From Dehalococcoidales bacterium (GTDB lineage: Bacteria > Chloroflexota > Dehalococcoidia > Dehalococcoidales > UBA2162), in assembly GCA_016844285.1 (NCBI GenBank), contig JAENIS010000022.1, positions 1-17,984 of the forward strand: a DNA stretch of 17,984 nucleotides, in the 5' to 3' direction. The notes under the pieces were generated by a model. It worked only from the letters and a program-made list of their open reading frames with translations, made no database searches and was not told where the DNA came from. Positions 7,492 to 14,681 of the stretch are shown piece by piece; the first letter of the stretch is position 1, and each line of letters opens with the position of its first letter. The translations under genes and the position numbers were made by a program.

Positions 7492-8316
7492 ATGACGGAC
7501 AGCCTGGCGAGTGCCTTGGCTAAGGCTGACAGAGGAGAAATGGGAAAAATTATCGCGGTAGCACAGCATAAGGGTGGAACGGGTAAGACTACTACCTGCA
7601 TCAACTTAGGGGCAAGTCTCTGCGATATGGGCAAGACCGTTCTAGTCATTGACCTCGACCCGCAGGCATCCCTCACCGTCAGCATGGGCATCAATCCTTT
7701 GCAGGTTGAAAAATCTATCCACCAGGTCTTGGTTGACCCCAATGTGGCTATGAAGGACGCCATATTAAAGAGTGCAACCCTCAACTTTTTCGTGGTTCCG
7801 TCTCATGTAGATTTGGCTATGGCAGAATCAGAGATGGCGGGGAAGATAGGTCGTGAGAGATCCCTGCATAAAAAGCTAGCCCCCATTAAGGAAGATTTTG
7901 ACTATATCTTAATCGACTGCCCCCCCACGTTGGGCATCCTTACTGTTAATGCGCTGACAGCTGCCGATAGCGTCCTCATGCCTATCCAGTGCGAGCCCCT
8001 TACTTTTTATGGCGTGAAGCACATGCTACAGATAATTAACCTCATCAGGGAAGAGGTAAACCCCACTCTCAAGATAGAAGGTGTGCTCAGAACCATGTAC
8101 GATAGGAGAACAAAACTGAGCGAGGAGGTTTCCGATAGCATCAAGCAAACCTTCGGAAACCTTGTCTTTGCCACGATCATATACAGGCATGTAAAGTTTG
8201 CCGAGGGGCCGGTTCATGAAATGCCGATAAATTTCTACGCATCGAAGTCGGCGGGGGCGGTCGAATACCGGGATCTGGCAAAGGAGCTTCTTACCCATGA
8301 AAACCAAAAAGCCTGA
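7492..8316 (+). CDS. ParA/MinD-family ATPase (orphan ParA)
   Basis: A 274-residue deviant-Walker P-loop ATPase of the ParA/Soj type; these form ATP-dependent dimers that bind DNA or a surface and position a cargo. Landmarks: Walker A KGGTGKTT at residues 27-34 with the signature lysine, Walker A' VIDLDPQAS near residues 52-60, and Walker B FDYILIDCPPTLG. The family block LMPIQCEPLTFYGVKHMLQ follows, then GVLRTMYDRRTKLSEEV. The upstream ATG at 7492 has no Shine-Dalgarno. The internal ATG at 7540, preceded by AGAGGAGAA and starting MGKIIAVAQHKGG, is a good alternative and would remove 16 non-conserved residues. The next gene overlaps its end by 20 bases, indicating translational coupling. No parB or parS-like cluster is seen, so a role other than classical chromosome segregation is possible. 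Confidence 0.9.
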   Translation: MTDSLASALAKADRGEMGKIIAVAQHKGGTGKTTTCINLGASLCDMGKTVLVIDLDPQASLTVSMGINPLQVEKSIHQVLVDPNVAMKDAILKSATLNFFVVPSHVDLAMAESEMAGKIGRERSLHKKLAPIKEDFDYILIDCPPTLGILTVNALTAADSVLMPIQCEPLTFYGVKHMLQIINLIREEVNPTLKIEGVLRTMYDRRTKLSEEVSDSIKQTFGNLVFATIIYRHVKFAEGPVHEMPINFYASKSAGAVEYRDLAKELLTHENQKA

Positions 8317-8824
8317 CCGAAATATTTCTAAGATGGATGTGCTCAAGGATATCAGGGGCTTATTGTCCACAACTCAAGAGCAAGAGGGCTCAACGGAAGC
8401 TCGATTAGAAGACGAAGGTGGTTTAAGAGCTGAGACAGCCCGGATTAAGGAAGAGGTTAGACGTTATGAGAGGCTGGTTCAAAAGCAGCAGGAGGAGATT
8501 GACAGGCTAAGAAGCGAGAATAAAGAGCTTGTCGCTAAGTTGGATATGCTTGCCTCCGGCAAGGGCAGGCCCGTATCTCCCGGAGCTGATAAGTTATACC
8601 AGGAAATCGCTCAAATCGAGGCAAGGAAAGCCGAGCTCTCTTTGGCACTGTCTCAAGTTGAGGGATTGCTTCAGGTCAAGGTCCAAGAATTGTTGAAGCG
8701 AATAGCCAGGCTTTACCAGGAGGCTGGCCAGGGTGAGATAGCCGTGGAATTTAGAAGGGCAGGCGACGGGCTGGAAGTTGTTGAGAATCTCGCTCATTTC
8801 GTGGGAGCGCTCCTTAATGAATAA
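8297..8824 (+). CDS. Coiled-coil protein coupled to ParA
   Basis: A 175-residue soluble protein that starts inside the end of parA; AAGGAG about 10 nt before its ATG decides the start. The N-terminus is basic and polar. Residues about 40-85 are a strongly heptad-like charged helix (ETARIKEEVRRYERLVQKQQ, then EEIDRLRSENKELVAKLDML). A glycine/proline break (GKGRPVSPG) follows, then a second helical region (YQEIAQIEARKAELSLALSQ...LLKRIARLYQEAGQ) and a short C-terminal domain. No ParB, HTH or CTPase motif is visible. By position it is the likely partner or cargo adaptor of the ATPase, comparable in layout to other ParA/adaptor pairs; function is inferred only from coupling. The name of the family is not recognised. 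Confidence 0.8.
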   Translation: MKTKKPDRNISKMDVLKDIRGLLSTTQEQEGSTEARLEDEGGLRAETARIKEEVRRYERLVQKQQEEIDRLRSENKELVAKLDMLASGKGRPVSPGADKLYQEIAQIEARKAELSLALSQVEGLLQVKVQELLKRIARLYQEAGQGEIAVEFRRAGDGLEVVENLAHFVGALLNE

Positions 8825-8881
8825 CGAGGGGTATTGGTACGGCTCATCCAAGGAGGCAGGGTTGCACATAACTGACGATTG

Positions 8882-9358
8882 TTACGTTTCGATGCCCAGA
8901 ACTACTGAAGTCTCAATCTGACGTTGGGGAACATCCCAGTACTTCCTCAAGAGTTCGTCTTTCTCAGGCATAAGTTCAAAGCCGTGCTTCTGGTAAAACT
9001 GAATTGCCCAGATGGCATCTGCCCAAGTCCCTACAAGCAAGTGTCGGGCCTCCGTCATTTGCTTTAGGTGGTTAAGTAGCTTTGTACCAACTCCTTTTCT
9101 CTGATAATCTGGCAACACGTAAGCATGCCTGACGAGGGTAACCTCCTTGACCCGCTGGAAGCCCATTACGCCAACGACTTTACTTTCTTGACCCCAGCCG
9201 AAGAAGGTCATACTTGCCATCTCAAGACGCAGTTCTCGTTCCGGCATGTATGGCTCGTGATAACAGTCTTCAGGGATAACGCCCTGGTAGGCTCGAGCCG
9301 CCTTGTTTATGACCCCATATATTATACGAGTATCTTCTAAAGAGAGCTTTTTAATCAT
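8882..9358 (-). CDS. GNAT-family N-acetyltransferase
   Basis: A 158-residue acetyltransferase that would move an acetyl group from acetyl-CoA to an unidentified amine. The N-terminal block IIYGVINKAARAYQGVIPED...EPYMPERELRLEM is typical of this GNAT subgroup. The acetyl-CoA binding motif A is HAYVLPDYQRKGVGTKLLNH with Q-R-K-G-V-G. The end FYQKHGFELMP...LLRKYW is motif B. The frame is open up to a GTG at 9424, which would add 22 residues without family resemblance. The ATG at 9358 is preferred because the protein then begins MIKKLSLEDTR as relatives do, but neither start has a strong ribosome binding site. It converges with the ParA/coiled-coil operon and appears monocistronic. Confidence 0.88.
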   Translation of the reverse strand: MIKKLSLEDTRIIYGVINKAARAYQGVIPEDCYHEPYMPERELRLEMASMTFFGWGQESKVVGVMGFQRVKEVTLVRHAYVLPDYQRKGVGTKLLNHLKQMTEARHLLVGTWADAIWAIQFYQKHGFELMPEKDELLRKYWDVPQRQIETSVVLGIET

Positions 9359-9568
9359 GTCGTGGCTCAGTTTGAATGCACTGTGAGAATGATACCACTG
9401 CAGCCGGAGAGATTCAACGGCCACAGTGTTTTGTCTTCCCGCCAGAGGTATAACCGATGAGGTTACTTTTGCTTATTTCGTTAACTCCGGAGAATGAGCG
9501 TCTATTTTTTTAACCTTTGGTAACAAAGTAGCGGAATGTTACTTAGATGGTGAGGCGGGGTAGAGTTG

Positions 9569-9616
9569 GTATCTAACTGAAAGGCGCTGTGATTTCGGCG
9601 GTCTGCTGTTAGATAC
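9569..9616 (-). terminator. Inverted repeat just past the ABC-F stop
   Basis: GTATCTAAC (9569-9577) and GTTAGATAC (9608-9616) are perfect 9-base inverted copies with 30 bases between. They begin 14 bases beyond the ABC-F stop codon on the minus strand. A stem with a long loop at the 3' end of that transcript is possible, though there is no clear U-tract, so termination is uncertain. Confidence 0.3.
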
Positions 9617-9630
9617 TGATAAAGAGTAGA

Positions 9631-11616
9631 CTATTCTTTTCTGGAAGCCTCACGCTCTTTGTCCAGTTTCTCAGCAGCTAGAGACAGATTCTCCCACTCT
9701 TCCGCAAGGAGGCGAATTTCCTCCTTCAGAAGGCGGTGCTTTTCGATGGTGCTGACCACCTGTGAGCCATCGCGGTAGTGCTCCGGACTGGCGAATAGCG
9801 CCTCGATTTCCGCTAACTGTGATTCTAAAGAGACCAGCTTATCCTCGATTCTTCTGGTCTGCTTTGCGTAGTCCAGACTCTGACGTTGCCGCATTTTCTG
9901 AAGTCGCTCGTCAGTCTGGGCTTGCTGGCGCGCGGTACTCGCCACATTCGTATTGGTGGCAGTCTTACTGACCTTTTGGTTGGTCCCCAAAGCCCCGGCG
10001 GCTGCCTCGGCCATTTTCTCATCGGCTGCCTTCCTGGCGAGATAGCCGTCGTAGTCGCTGGGAAATATCTGGAGTTGTCCGTTCTTTATTTCGACAATCT
10101 TGTTGGCAACGTCGCGAATAAGGGTTCGGTCATGGGTTATCAGACAGATTGTACCCTGGTAGTCGTTTAGAGCATCGGCCAGGATTTCCCGCGATGCAAT
10201 ATCGAGGTGGTTCGTCGGTTCGTCCATCAGGAGCAGGTTACTGGGTTGGGCCAGCATTTTGGCCAGGGCTACGCGTGCTTTCTCTCCGCCGGACAATATG
10301 GCTATCGGTTTCACAATATCGTCACCTCCGAAAAGAAAACCGCCCAGTATTTTCCTGATGTTCTGCGGCGGTGCGTCGGGGGCTGCTTGCTGCATTTCGG
10401 TCAGTACGGAGTTCGCTGGGTTTAGCAGTTCGAGTACATACTGGGCATAGTAAGCCAGTACCGCGTTGTGCCCGAGCCTGCGCTCTCCTTGTTCGAAGGG
10501 CAGGACTCCAGCCAGAATCTTGAGCAGTGTGGTTTTTCCAGCGCCGTTGGGACCAACCAGAGCCACTTTATCGCCACGGTCCAGCACCAAGTTCAAATCC
10601 GGATAGATGACATTAGTGCCGTATGATTTATGCACATGGACGAGAGAGATGACCTCTTTGCCGCTGCGCGGCGAGTCCGGAAATGAAAAATGTATCCTCT
10701 TGGTTGTCCTCGGAATCACAATTCGTTGTATCTTATCGATTCGTTTGATACGGCTCTGCACCTGGCTCGCCTTAGTGGCCTTGGCACGAAAGCGCTCGAC
10801 GAAGCGTGTTTCTCTCTGTATTTCTTTCGCCTGCCTTGCCGCGGCGGCCTGCTTCATTTCCAGGTCTTGCTGGCGTGCAATGATGTACGCATCATAGTTG
10901 CCACGATGTTGAATGACCTCACCCGGCTCGATGGCCAGCACTTTACTGACCACCCGGTTCAGAAATGCGCGGTCGTGTGACGTTACGATGACAGCTCCCC
11001 GATACGCCGCGAGGTACTTCTCGAACCAGATACATGCTTCAAGGTCCAGGTGGTTAGTAGGCTCATCCAGCAGCAAGAGGTCCGGCTTGATGAGCAAGAG
11101 CTTGGCTAACGCCGCACGCATTAGCCAACCGCCGCTGAAGTTGCTCAAGCCACGTGGAAAGTCCGATTGGCTGAACCCCAGTCCGGATAGAATAATCTTC
11201 GCCTGGTGTTCAATATCGTAGCCACCTGCAGCTTCGTAAGCAGACTGCAGTTCGCCCAGCTCACGCAGGAATTCAGCTTGACTATTTGTCTCCAATGAGA
11301 GCGATTCCTGAAGGACGCCGATCCTGTACAGCAGTGCCGTTATCTTCGGGGAGGCGGTTAGAAGGTCGTCCAGCAGCCGTTTCTCGGAAGACGGACTGAT
11401 ATCCTGCCTCAAATAGCCGATGGTCAGGTCCTTTCGTTTAATCACTTCGCCGGAGTCGGCGCTGGTATTCCCCGCGAGGATATCAAGCAGGGTGGTCTTC
11501 CCGGAACCGTTCGGGCCAATCAGGGCAATGCGGTCATGGGTATCGATGTTGATACTGAGACTCGCAAACAATACCCTTTGCGTATAGGCCTTAGACAGGT
11601 TTGATATACGTATCAT
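9631..11616 (-). CDS. ABC-F family ATP-binding protein (duplicated NBD, no membrane domain)
   Basis: A 661-residue soluble protein with two ABC cassettes and no transmembrane segments, the layout of ribosome-acting ABC-F factors. The first cassette has GPNGSGKTT at 34-42, an FSGG signature near 159 and [12 protein letters not shown] near 184. The second has GPNGAGKTT near 355, LSGGEKAR near 443 and [12 protein letters not shown] near 466. The inter-domain linker is charged and arginine/lysine-rich ([20 protein letters not shown], then [20 protein letters not shown]), the place of the P-site tRNA interaction motif. The C-terminus from about 590 is a predicted coiled coil. Members ease stalled ribosomes or give antibiotic protection; this one resembles the housekeeping Uup/YheS-like group rather than a clear resistance subtype. 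The ATG at 11616 lacks a strong ribosome binding site. Confidence 0.93.
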   Translation of the reverse strand: MIRISNLSKAYTQRVLFASLSINIDTHDRIALIGPNGSGKTTLLDILAGNTSADSGEVIKRKDLTIGYLRQDISPSSEKRLLDDLLTASPKITALLYRIGVLQESLSLETNSQAEFLRELGELQSAYEAAGGYDIEHQAKIILSGLGFSQSDFPRGLSNFSGGWLMRAALAKLLLIKPDLLLLDEPTNHLDLEACIWFEKYLAAYRGAVIVTSHDRAFLNRVVSKVLAIEPGEVIQHRGNYDAYIIARQQDLEMKQAAAARQAKEIQRETRFVERFRAKATKASQVQSRIKRIDKIQRIVIPRTTKRIHFSFPDSPRSGKEVISLVHVHKSYGTNVIYPDLNLVLDRGDKVALVGPNGAGKTTLLKILAGVLPFEQGERRLGHNAVLAYYAQYVLELLNPANSVLTEMQQAAPDAPPQNIRKILGGFLFGGDDIVKPIAILSGGEKARVALAKMLAQPSNLLLMDEPTNHLDIASREILADALNDYQGTICLITHDRTLIRDVANKIVEIKNGQLQIFPSDYDGYLARKAADEKMAEAAAGALGTNQKVSKTATNTNVASTARQQAQTDERLQKMRQRQSLDYAKQTRRIEDKLVSLESQLAEIEALFASPEHYRDGSQVVSTIEKHRLLKEEIRLLAEEWENLSLAAEKLDKEREASRKE

Positions 11617-11677
11617 TTTGATTCAATAACGACAAACTTAATGATTATACGAAATTATAAGGGGTGATGGCGGGTTC

Positions 11678-11805
11678 GCCAACATCATCGGGACAAACCC
11701 CGTAACCGGCGGCAAATACACAATATCAATAATGCCAACGCCCGATAGTTTAATTCCCTGGAAGAAATAAGAGCCGGATCAGGAGTTTGTCCCGATGATG
11801 TTGGC
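11678..11805. repeat. 21-bp perfect inverted repeat pair upstream of the ABC-F gene
   Basis: Positions 11678-11698 (beginning GCCAACATCATCGGGAC) and 11785-11805 are exact reverse complements over 21 bases, with 86 bases between. A weaker inward extension includes CCGGC/GCCGG. The unit is about 128 bp, has no ORF and sits in the 5' flank of the minus-strand ABC-F gene. It may be a tiny inverted-repeat element or a structured leader; no flanking target duplication was found. Confidence 0.6.
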
Positions 11806-11868
11806 CTGTTGCTCCGGTCTTTTCACTTCCTGAGGGTCCAAATAGGCTTTGCTCATCGCACGGATTCC

Positions 11869-12180
11869 TCACTTGCCTGGTCTCGTCTCTTCTGGGCATA
11901 CCTCGTGAGACCAGCCGTCTTCAACCATGTGTCTGGCGACAGCCATTTTCTCTTTCGTACTATTCATCAGTATTTGCTGGCCACACTTCTGGCATCGGTA
12001 CCATACCCCATACATCTTCCTGGCTTCTATGAATCCTTCTTTTCGTGCCTCCACCAAGGGTCTTGTCGTGATTTCCATCTCGTCTGCGAATTGAGTAAGC
12101 AATTGAGCAAGTGTCATGTTGAGCCTAGCTAAAACCGCCATTAGCCTGTCTCTCTTGTCTATCGGTATCCTCGCACTCAC
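11869..12180 (-). CDS. Small RHH-like / zinc-ribbon hypothetical protein (5' end interrupted)
   Basis: 103 residues from a GTG at 12180. The N-terminus SARIPIDKRDRLMAVLARLN followed by MTLAQLLTQFADEM has the strand-helix-helix pattern of ribbon-helix-helix DNA-binding proteins. The C-terminal half has CQKC (C63, C66) and then H84, H92 and C95 (RHMVEDGWSHEVC), a likely zinc ribbon. The GTG has no good ribosome binding site. The same reading frame continues upstream through one TAA (12190-12192) into 17 more codons that begin at an ATG with a strong Shine-Dalgarno. The native product therefore probably included those residues. As it stands the protein could be made only by reinitiation at the GTG, or the gene is a recent pseudogene. 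It could be a transcription regulator or antitoxin-like protein; no toxin gene adjoins it. Confidence 0.6.
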   Translation of the reverse strand: MSARIPIDKRDRLMAVLARLNMTLAQLLTQFADEMEITTRPLVEARKEGFIEARKMYGVWYRCQKCGQQILMNSTKEKMAVARHMVEDGWSHEVCPEETRPGK

Positions 12181-12189
12181 CGTTGGGTT

Positions 12190-12243
12190 TTATTTCTCGT
12201 AACGTTCCCGTGATAGTGCCTTCTTCCTTGGTTTAGCGGCCAT
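12190..12243 (-). pseudogene. Original 5' end of the RHH-like gene, closed by an in-frame TAA
   Basis: The ATG at 12241-12243 opens MAAKPRKKALSRERYEK, then TAA at 12190-12192. The same frame continues NPTVSARIPIDKRD into the downstream ORF with no frame change. The basic start and the NPTVSARIP junction read as one continuous RHH-like N-terminus, so the TAA looks like a single nonsense change, for example from CAA, GAA or AAA. Confidence 0.6.
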
Positions 12244-12256
12244 TTCCTTCCTCCTT
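12244..12256 (-). promoter_or_regulatory. Strong ribosome binding site of the interrupted gene
   Basis: On the minus strand AAGGAGGAAGGAA directly precedes the ATG at 12243, with AGGAGG about 6 nt from it. It is among the best Shine-Dalgarno sequences in the window and supports the upstream ATG as the ancestral start. Confidence 0.65.
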
Positions 12257-12319
12257 AAATTGGTTTATGTTCGCCTTAGTGCTTTGCTGTCCATCAGCGG
12301 TCATGAAGTTGGTTTGGCA

Positions 12320-12348
12320 TTGACTTCCGGTCACTGGACCGTTAGGAT
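12320..12348 (+). promoter_or_regulatory. Sigma-70-like promoter with a dyad in the spacer
   Basis: TTGACT (12320-12325) and TAGGAT (12343-12348) are 17 bases apart. The spacer contains CGGTC-ACTG-GACCG, an inverted repeat that could be an operator. The nearest gene in this direction is the HIT gene 400 bases away, across a repeat cluster. The segment just downstream (AGGCTCAACCCG) has a partial relative near 7200, so the promoter may be part of a dispersed repeat. Confidence 0.4.
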
Positions 12349-12469
12349 AGGCTCAACCCGCCCCTGGCAACAGGACGGCGATATCTGCCGGATGGTTCTT
12401 GGAACGTGGGTGCCTTGAAGGTATGTTTTGAAAATTGATGAGGAACTTTACTATCAGCGGTGTACTGCT

Positions 12470-12655
12470 ATCTGCAGGAGAGGGGAAAGGAAAAGAAAGA
12501 GGGACTTCGCCCCTCTTAGACACCCGTTCAAATCCCTCTCGGTCTCCCTTTAACAAAGGGAGAAGGGGCAACTCCCCCTTTCGCAAAGGGGGACTAAGGG
12601 GGATTTTCGATACCCTTCCTCTTGGCAAGGGGAAGGGGATAAAGGGGTTAGGGTT
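12470..12655. repeat. Hairpin-rich intergenic repeat cluster upstream of hit
   Basis: The core 12508-12606 is nearly identical over 99 bases to 16444-16542; differences are single bases such as TTAGAC/TTAAAC and AGGGGC/AGAGAC. It contains back-to-back short hairpins, TCTCCCTTT-AAC-AAAGGGAGA and CCCCCTTT-CGC-AAAGGGGG. No protein is supported; open frames across it on both strands are translations of the repeat. Confidence 0.75.
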
Positions 12656-12751
12656 GTTAAGTAATGCCACTCTGGCTTGCCGATAGAACAGCAATATGAT
12701 AGCATTTTCTGGCTCACCCCCTCACCGGAAATAAGGCTAGAGGAGAGGAAA

Positions 12752-13093
12752 ATGGACTGCGTTTTTTGCCAGATTATCGCCGGGACAATACCTTCCGACA
12801 TTCTTTATCAAGGCAAAGAAGTCACCGCCTTTCGCGACATCAGTCCGCTGGCGCCGACTCACCTGCTTATCGTGCCGAAGCGACACATCCCTTCCCTTAC
12901 CCACCTCACCGAAGCGGAAGCGCCTCTCATCGCCGACATGGTAACAGTCGCTAATCAACTGGCCAAAAGGGAAGGCATCTCGGAAAATGGCTACCGTCTG
13001 GTGATAAACTGCGGCCGCCAGGGCGGACAGGTAGTAGACCACCTCCACATGCATCTGCTGGGAGGACGCCAGCTCAGCAGCAAGCTGGGCTAG
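12752..13093 (+). CDS. HIT-family hydrolase (histidine triad, Hint-like)
   Basis: A 113-residue nucleotide-binding hydrolase that typically cleaves purine nucleoside phosphoramidates or adenylylated substrates in the cytosol. The N-terminus MDCVFCQIIAGTIPSDILYQ has C3 and C6, the zinc-site cysteines common in Hint proteins. FRDISPLAPTHLLIVPKRHI is the core strand region. The catalytic triad motif GQVVDHLHMHLLGG has histidines at 97, 99 and 101. The length is normal for the family. The ATG at 12752 follows AGAGGAGAGGAAA; the open frame extends 25 codons upstream but without family similarity. The TAG stop (13091-13093) is the first three bases of the adjoining TAGTGTC element, so the element's insertion may have set or replaced the original stop. 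Confidence 0.93.
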   Translation: MDCVFCQIIAGTIPSDILYQGKEVTAFRDISPLAPTHLLIVPKRHIPSLTHLTEAEAPLIADMVTVANQLAKREGISENGYRLVINCGRQGGQVVDHLHMHLLGGRQLSSKLG

Positions 13094-13382
13094 TGTCACA
13101 TCAGATTATTAAGCCAATAACTGCTTCAGCACACATTACTATTTACGGACGACCTCACCCCCTTAATCCCCCTCTCCTTCCAGGAGAGGGGGAAATAGAT
13201 AAAGAGGGGCTTCGCCCCTCTTAGACACTCCGCAGTTTACCTCTCGTTACGGGGAAGAGATTTAAGAGAAGAGACGTAGCCCCTTCTCTTTTACTTAACT
13301 CCCCCTTCCCATCGGGAAGGGGGACAGGGGGATGGGCATTCGACTGAAGCAGTCATTGGCTAATTAACCAGACAGGACACCA
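13091..13382. mobile_element. MITE-like element, copy 2, with about 39-bp terminal inverted repeats
   Basis: The left end (TAGTGTCACATCAGATTATT, continuing to TGCTTCAG at 13129) matches the reverse complement of the right end (TGGTGTCCTGTCTGGTTAAT, continuing to TGCTTCAG) at 31 of 39 positions. Inside are an 11-bp perfect hairpin at 13168-13192, AAGAGGGGC-TTC-GCCCCTCTT at 13202-13222, a 12-position imperfect stem at 13264-13290 and a 10-bp stem at 13301-13323. There is no ORF. It is homologous to 1127-1395 but better preserved at its ends. It lies between hit and the convergent Nudix gene. Confidence 0.7.
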
Positions 13383-13397
13383 GGTATTTCCCTGGAC

Positions 13398-13934
13398 TTA
13401 GTGCGTCTTCCGGTAATCAAGGAAGGTAAACAACCCGGCGATACTCTTGGCATCGCAGAGACTGCCTGAGGTCAGCAGACCGGGAATCTGACTCACCGGC
13501 AACCGGGTCAGCCGGATACTCTCGGTGTCCTCGGCATAGAGCTGGCTCGGCACAAGCTCAGTCGCCAGATAGAGGTGCAGAAACTCCGTACAATAACCGG
13601 GGGCCAGGTAAAAACCACCAAGTCTCTCCACTTTCCGGGGCAGGTAGCCGGTCTCCTCCTGAAGCTCACGACCGACCGCCGTTACCGGGTCTTCACCTGG
13701 CTCAATGCCGCCGGCCGGGATTTCGAGAAGCTCTTTGCCTGCGGCCTCACGGAACTGATTCACCAAGAGCACATTATCATTGTCATCAATAGCGATAATC
13801 GCAACACAATCACTATGCTCCACAATCTCTCTGGTAGTTTCTCGCCCGCTGAGCGTTTGCACCGTATCAAGACGTAGCCTTACCGCCCGCCCGTTAAAGA
13901 TGCTCTGGCTGGATAATGTCTTTTCTTTGCTCAA
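13398..13934 (-). CDS. Nudix hydrolase, ADP-ribose pyrophosphatase-like
   Basis: 178 residues. The complete Nudix box G-x5-E-x7-REL-x-EETGY spans residues 75-97, with metal-binding E90, E93 and E94. The preceding NQFREAAGKELLEIPAGGIE and the following GGFYLAPGYCTEFLHLYLA match ADP-ribose pyrophosphatases, which split ADP-ribose into AMP and ribose 5-phosphate. The start is a TTG at 13934, supported by GCGGAG about 6 nt upstream; no better ATG fits. It is the last gene of a minus-strand operon with the NicO transporter 23 bases before it, and NAD kinase in the same unit hints at nucleotide-cofactor housekeeping. Exact substrate is inferred from family resemblance. Confidence 0.92.
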   Translation of the reverse strand: MSKEKTLSSQSIFNGRAVRLRLDTVQTLSGRETTREIVEHSDCVAIIAIDDNDNVLLVNQFREAAGKELLEIPAGGIEPGEDPVTAVGRELQEETGYLPRKVERLGGFYLAPGYCTEFLHLYLATELVPSQLYAEDTESIRLTRLPVSQIPGLLTSGSLCDAKSIAGLFTFLDYRKTH

Positions 13935-13957
13935 GATAATCTCCGCAAGCTGGACTG

Positions 13958-14650
13958 TTACCCAAGAATGATAATAATTGCCAGTACCACCAGAATTCCG
14001 GCACTTATTTTCGGAACATACTTTTCGTAACGGGCTAGCCTGGGTTGGATGCTCTTATAAATCTTGACACAAGCAATCGTTACTACCATCAGCCCGGCAA
14101 GCACGGCGACGCCATACGAGAGCATCAGTATCCAGGCATTAACACCACCGGCAATCAAAGCCAGCAGAGCAAACTCCTCCTCATGGGCAAAGCCGAGAAT
14201 AAAAGCGAAGGAGGCAAGCCCCAAAAGGCTCAAGACAACACCGGTCGTGTGCTTGTGCCGGTGGGTATGCTGACCCTGACCCGAATGCTCATGTTCGTGC
14301 TCATGCTCAATCTCCGGCTGATTTTGATGAATGTGACCATGTTGCTTTTGCATCTCATCGGATTTTTCCAGGAAAAGCCTAACGGCAAGTATGAGTAGGG
14401 TGCCTGCGGCCAGATATTTTAGCCATGGCGCTTCAAAGTCCAGCCATGACTGAAGCAGAACATAGGCAACAACAACGGCGATTGATGAGATGAGGTGTCC
14501 CATGCCAATCACACCTGAACTGAGAATGGCGCCAGCCATAGGGTTTCTCTTTTTCGTAGAATACATCACCGCCACCGGCCAGCCGTGGCCCGGCTCCATT
14601 CCGTGCAACAGCCCGAGGGTGACGACACCGATATAGGCCGGGTCAAACAT
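13958..14650 (-). CDS. NicO/RcnA-like nickel/cobalt transporter with His-rich loop
   Basis: A 230-residue inner-membrane protein with about six hydrophobic segments. The first helix carries LLHGMEPGHGWPVAV (H16, H22), in the position of the metal-selectivity motif of NicO-type transporters. A later helix has GFAHEEEFALLA (HEEE at 156-159). Between helices 3 and 4, residues 104-134 form a loop with over ten histidines (HEHEHEHSGQGQHTHRHKH), typical of proteins that bind nickel, cobalt or zinc. Direction (uptake or efflux) is not decided by sequence. The ATG at 14650 has AAGGAGGG about 8 nt upstream. It sits in the middle of a four-gene operon, 31 bases after the acetyltransferase gene. No metal-responsive operator or riboswitch was recognised. 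Confidence 0.85.
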   Translation of the reverse strand: MFDPAYIGVVTLGLLHGMEPGHGWPVAVMYSTKKRNPMAGAILSSGVIGMGHLISSIAVVVAYVLLQSWLDFEAPWLKYLAAGTLLILAVRLFLEKSDEMQKQHGHIHQNQPEIEHEHEHEHSGQGQHTHRHKHTTGVVLSLLGLASFAFILGFAHEEEFALLALIAGGVNAWILMLSYGVAVLAGLMVVTIACVKIYKSIQPRLARYEKYVPKISAGILVVLAIIIILG

Positions 14651-14681
14651 TGCCTCGCCCTCCTTCTTGAATCATCATAAC

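Noticed and set aside
12353..12801. Several proline/arginine-rich open frames on both strands around 12353-12801
   Set aside because: They are translations of the hairpin repeat cluster or non-homologous upstream extensions of the hit frame.
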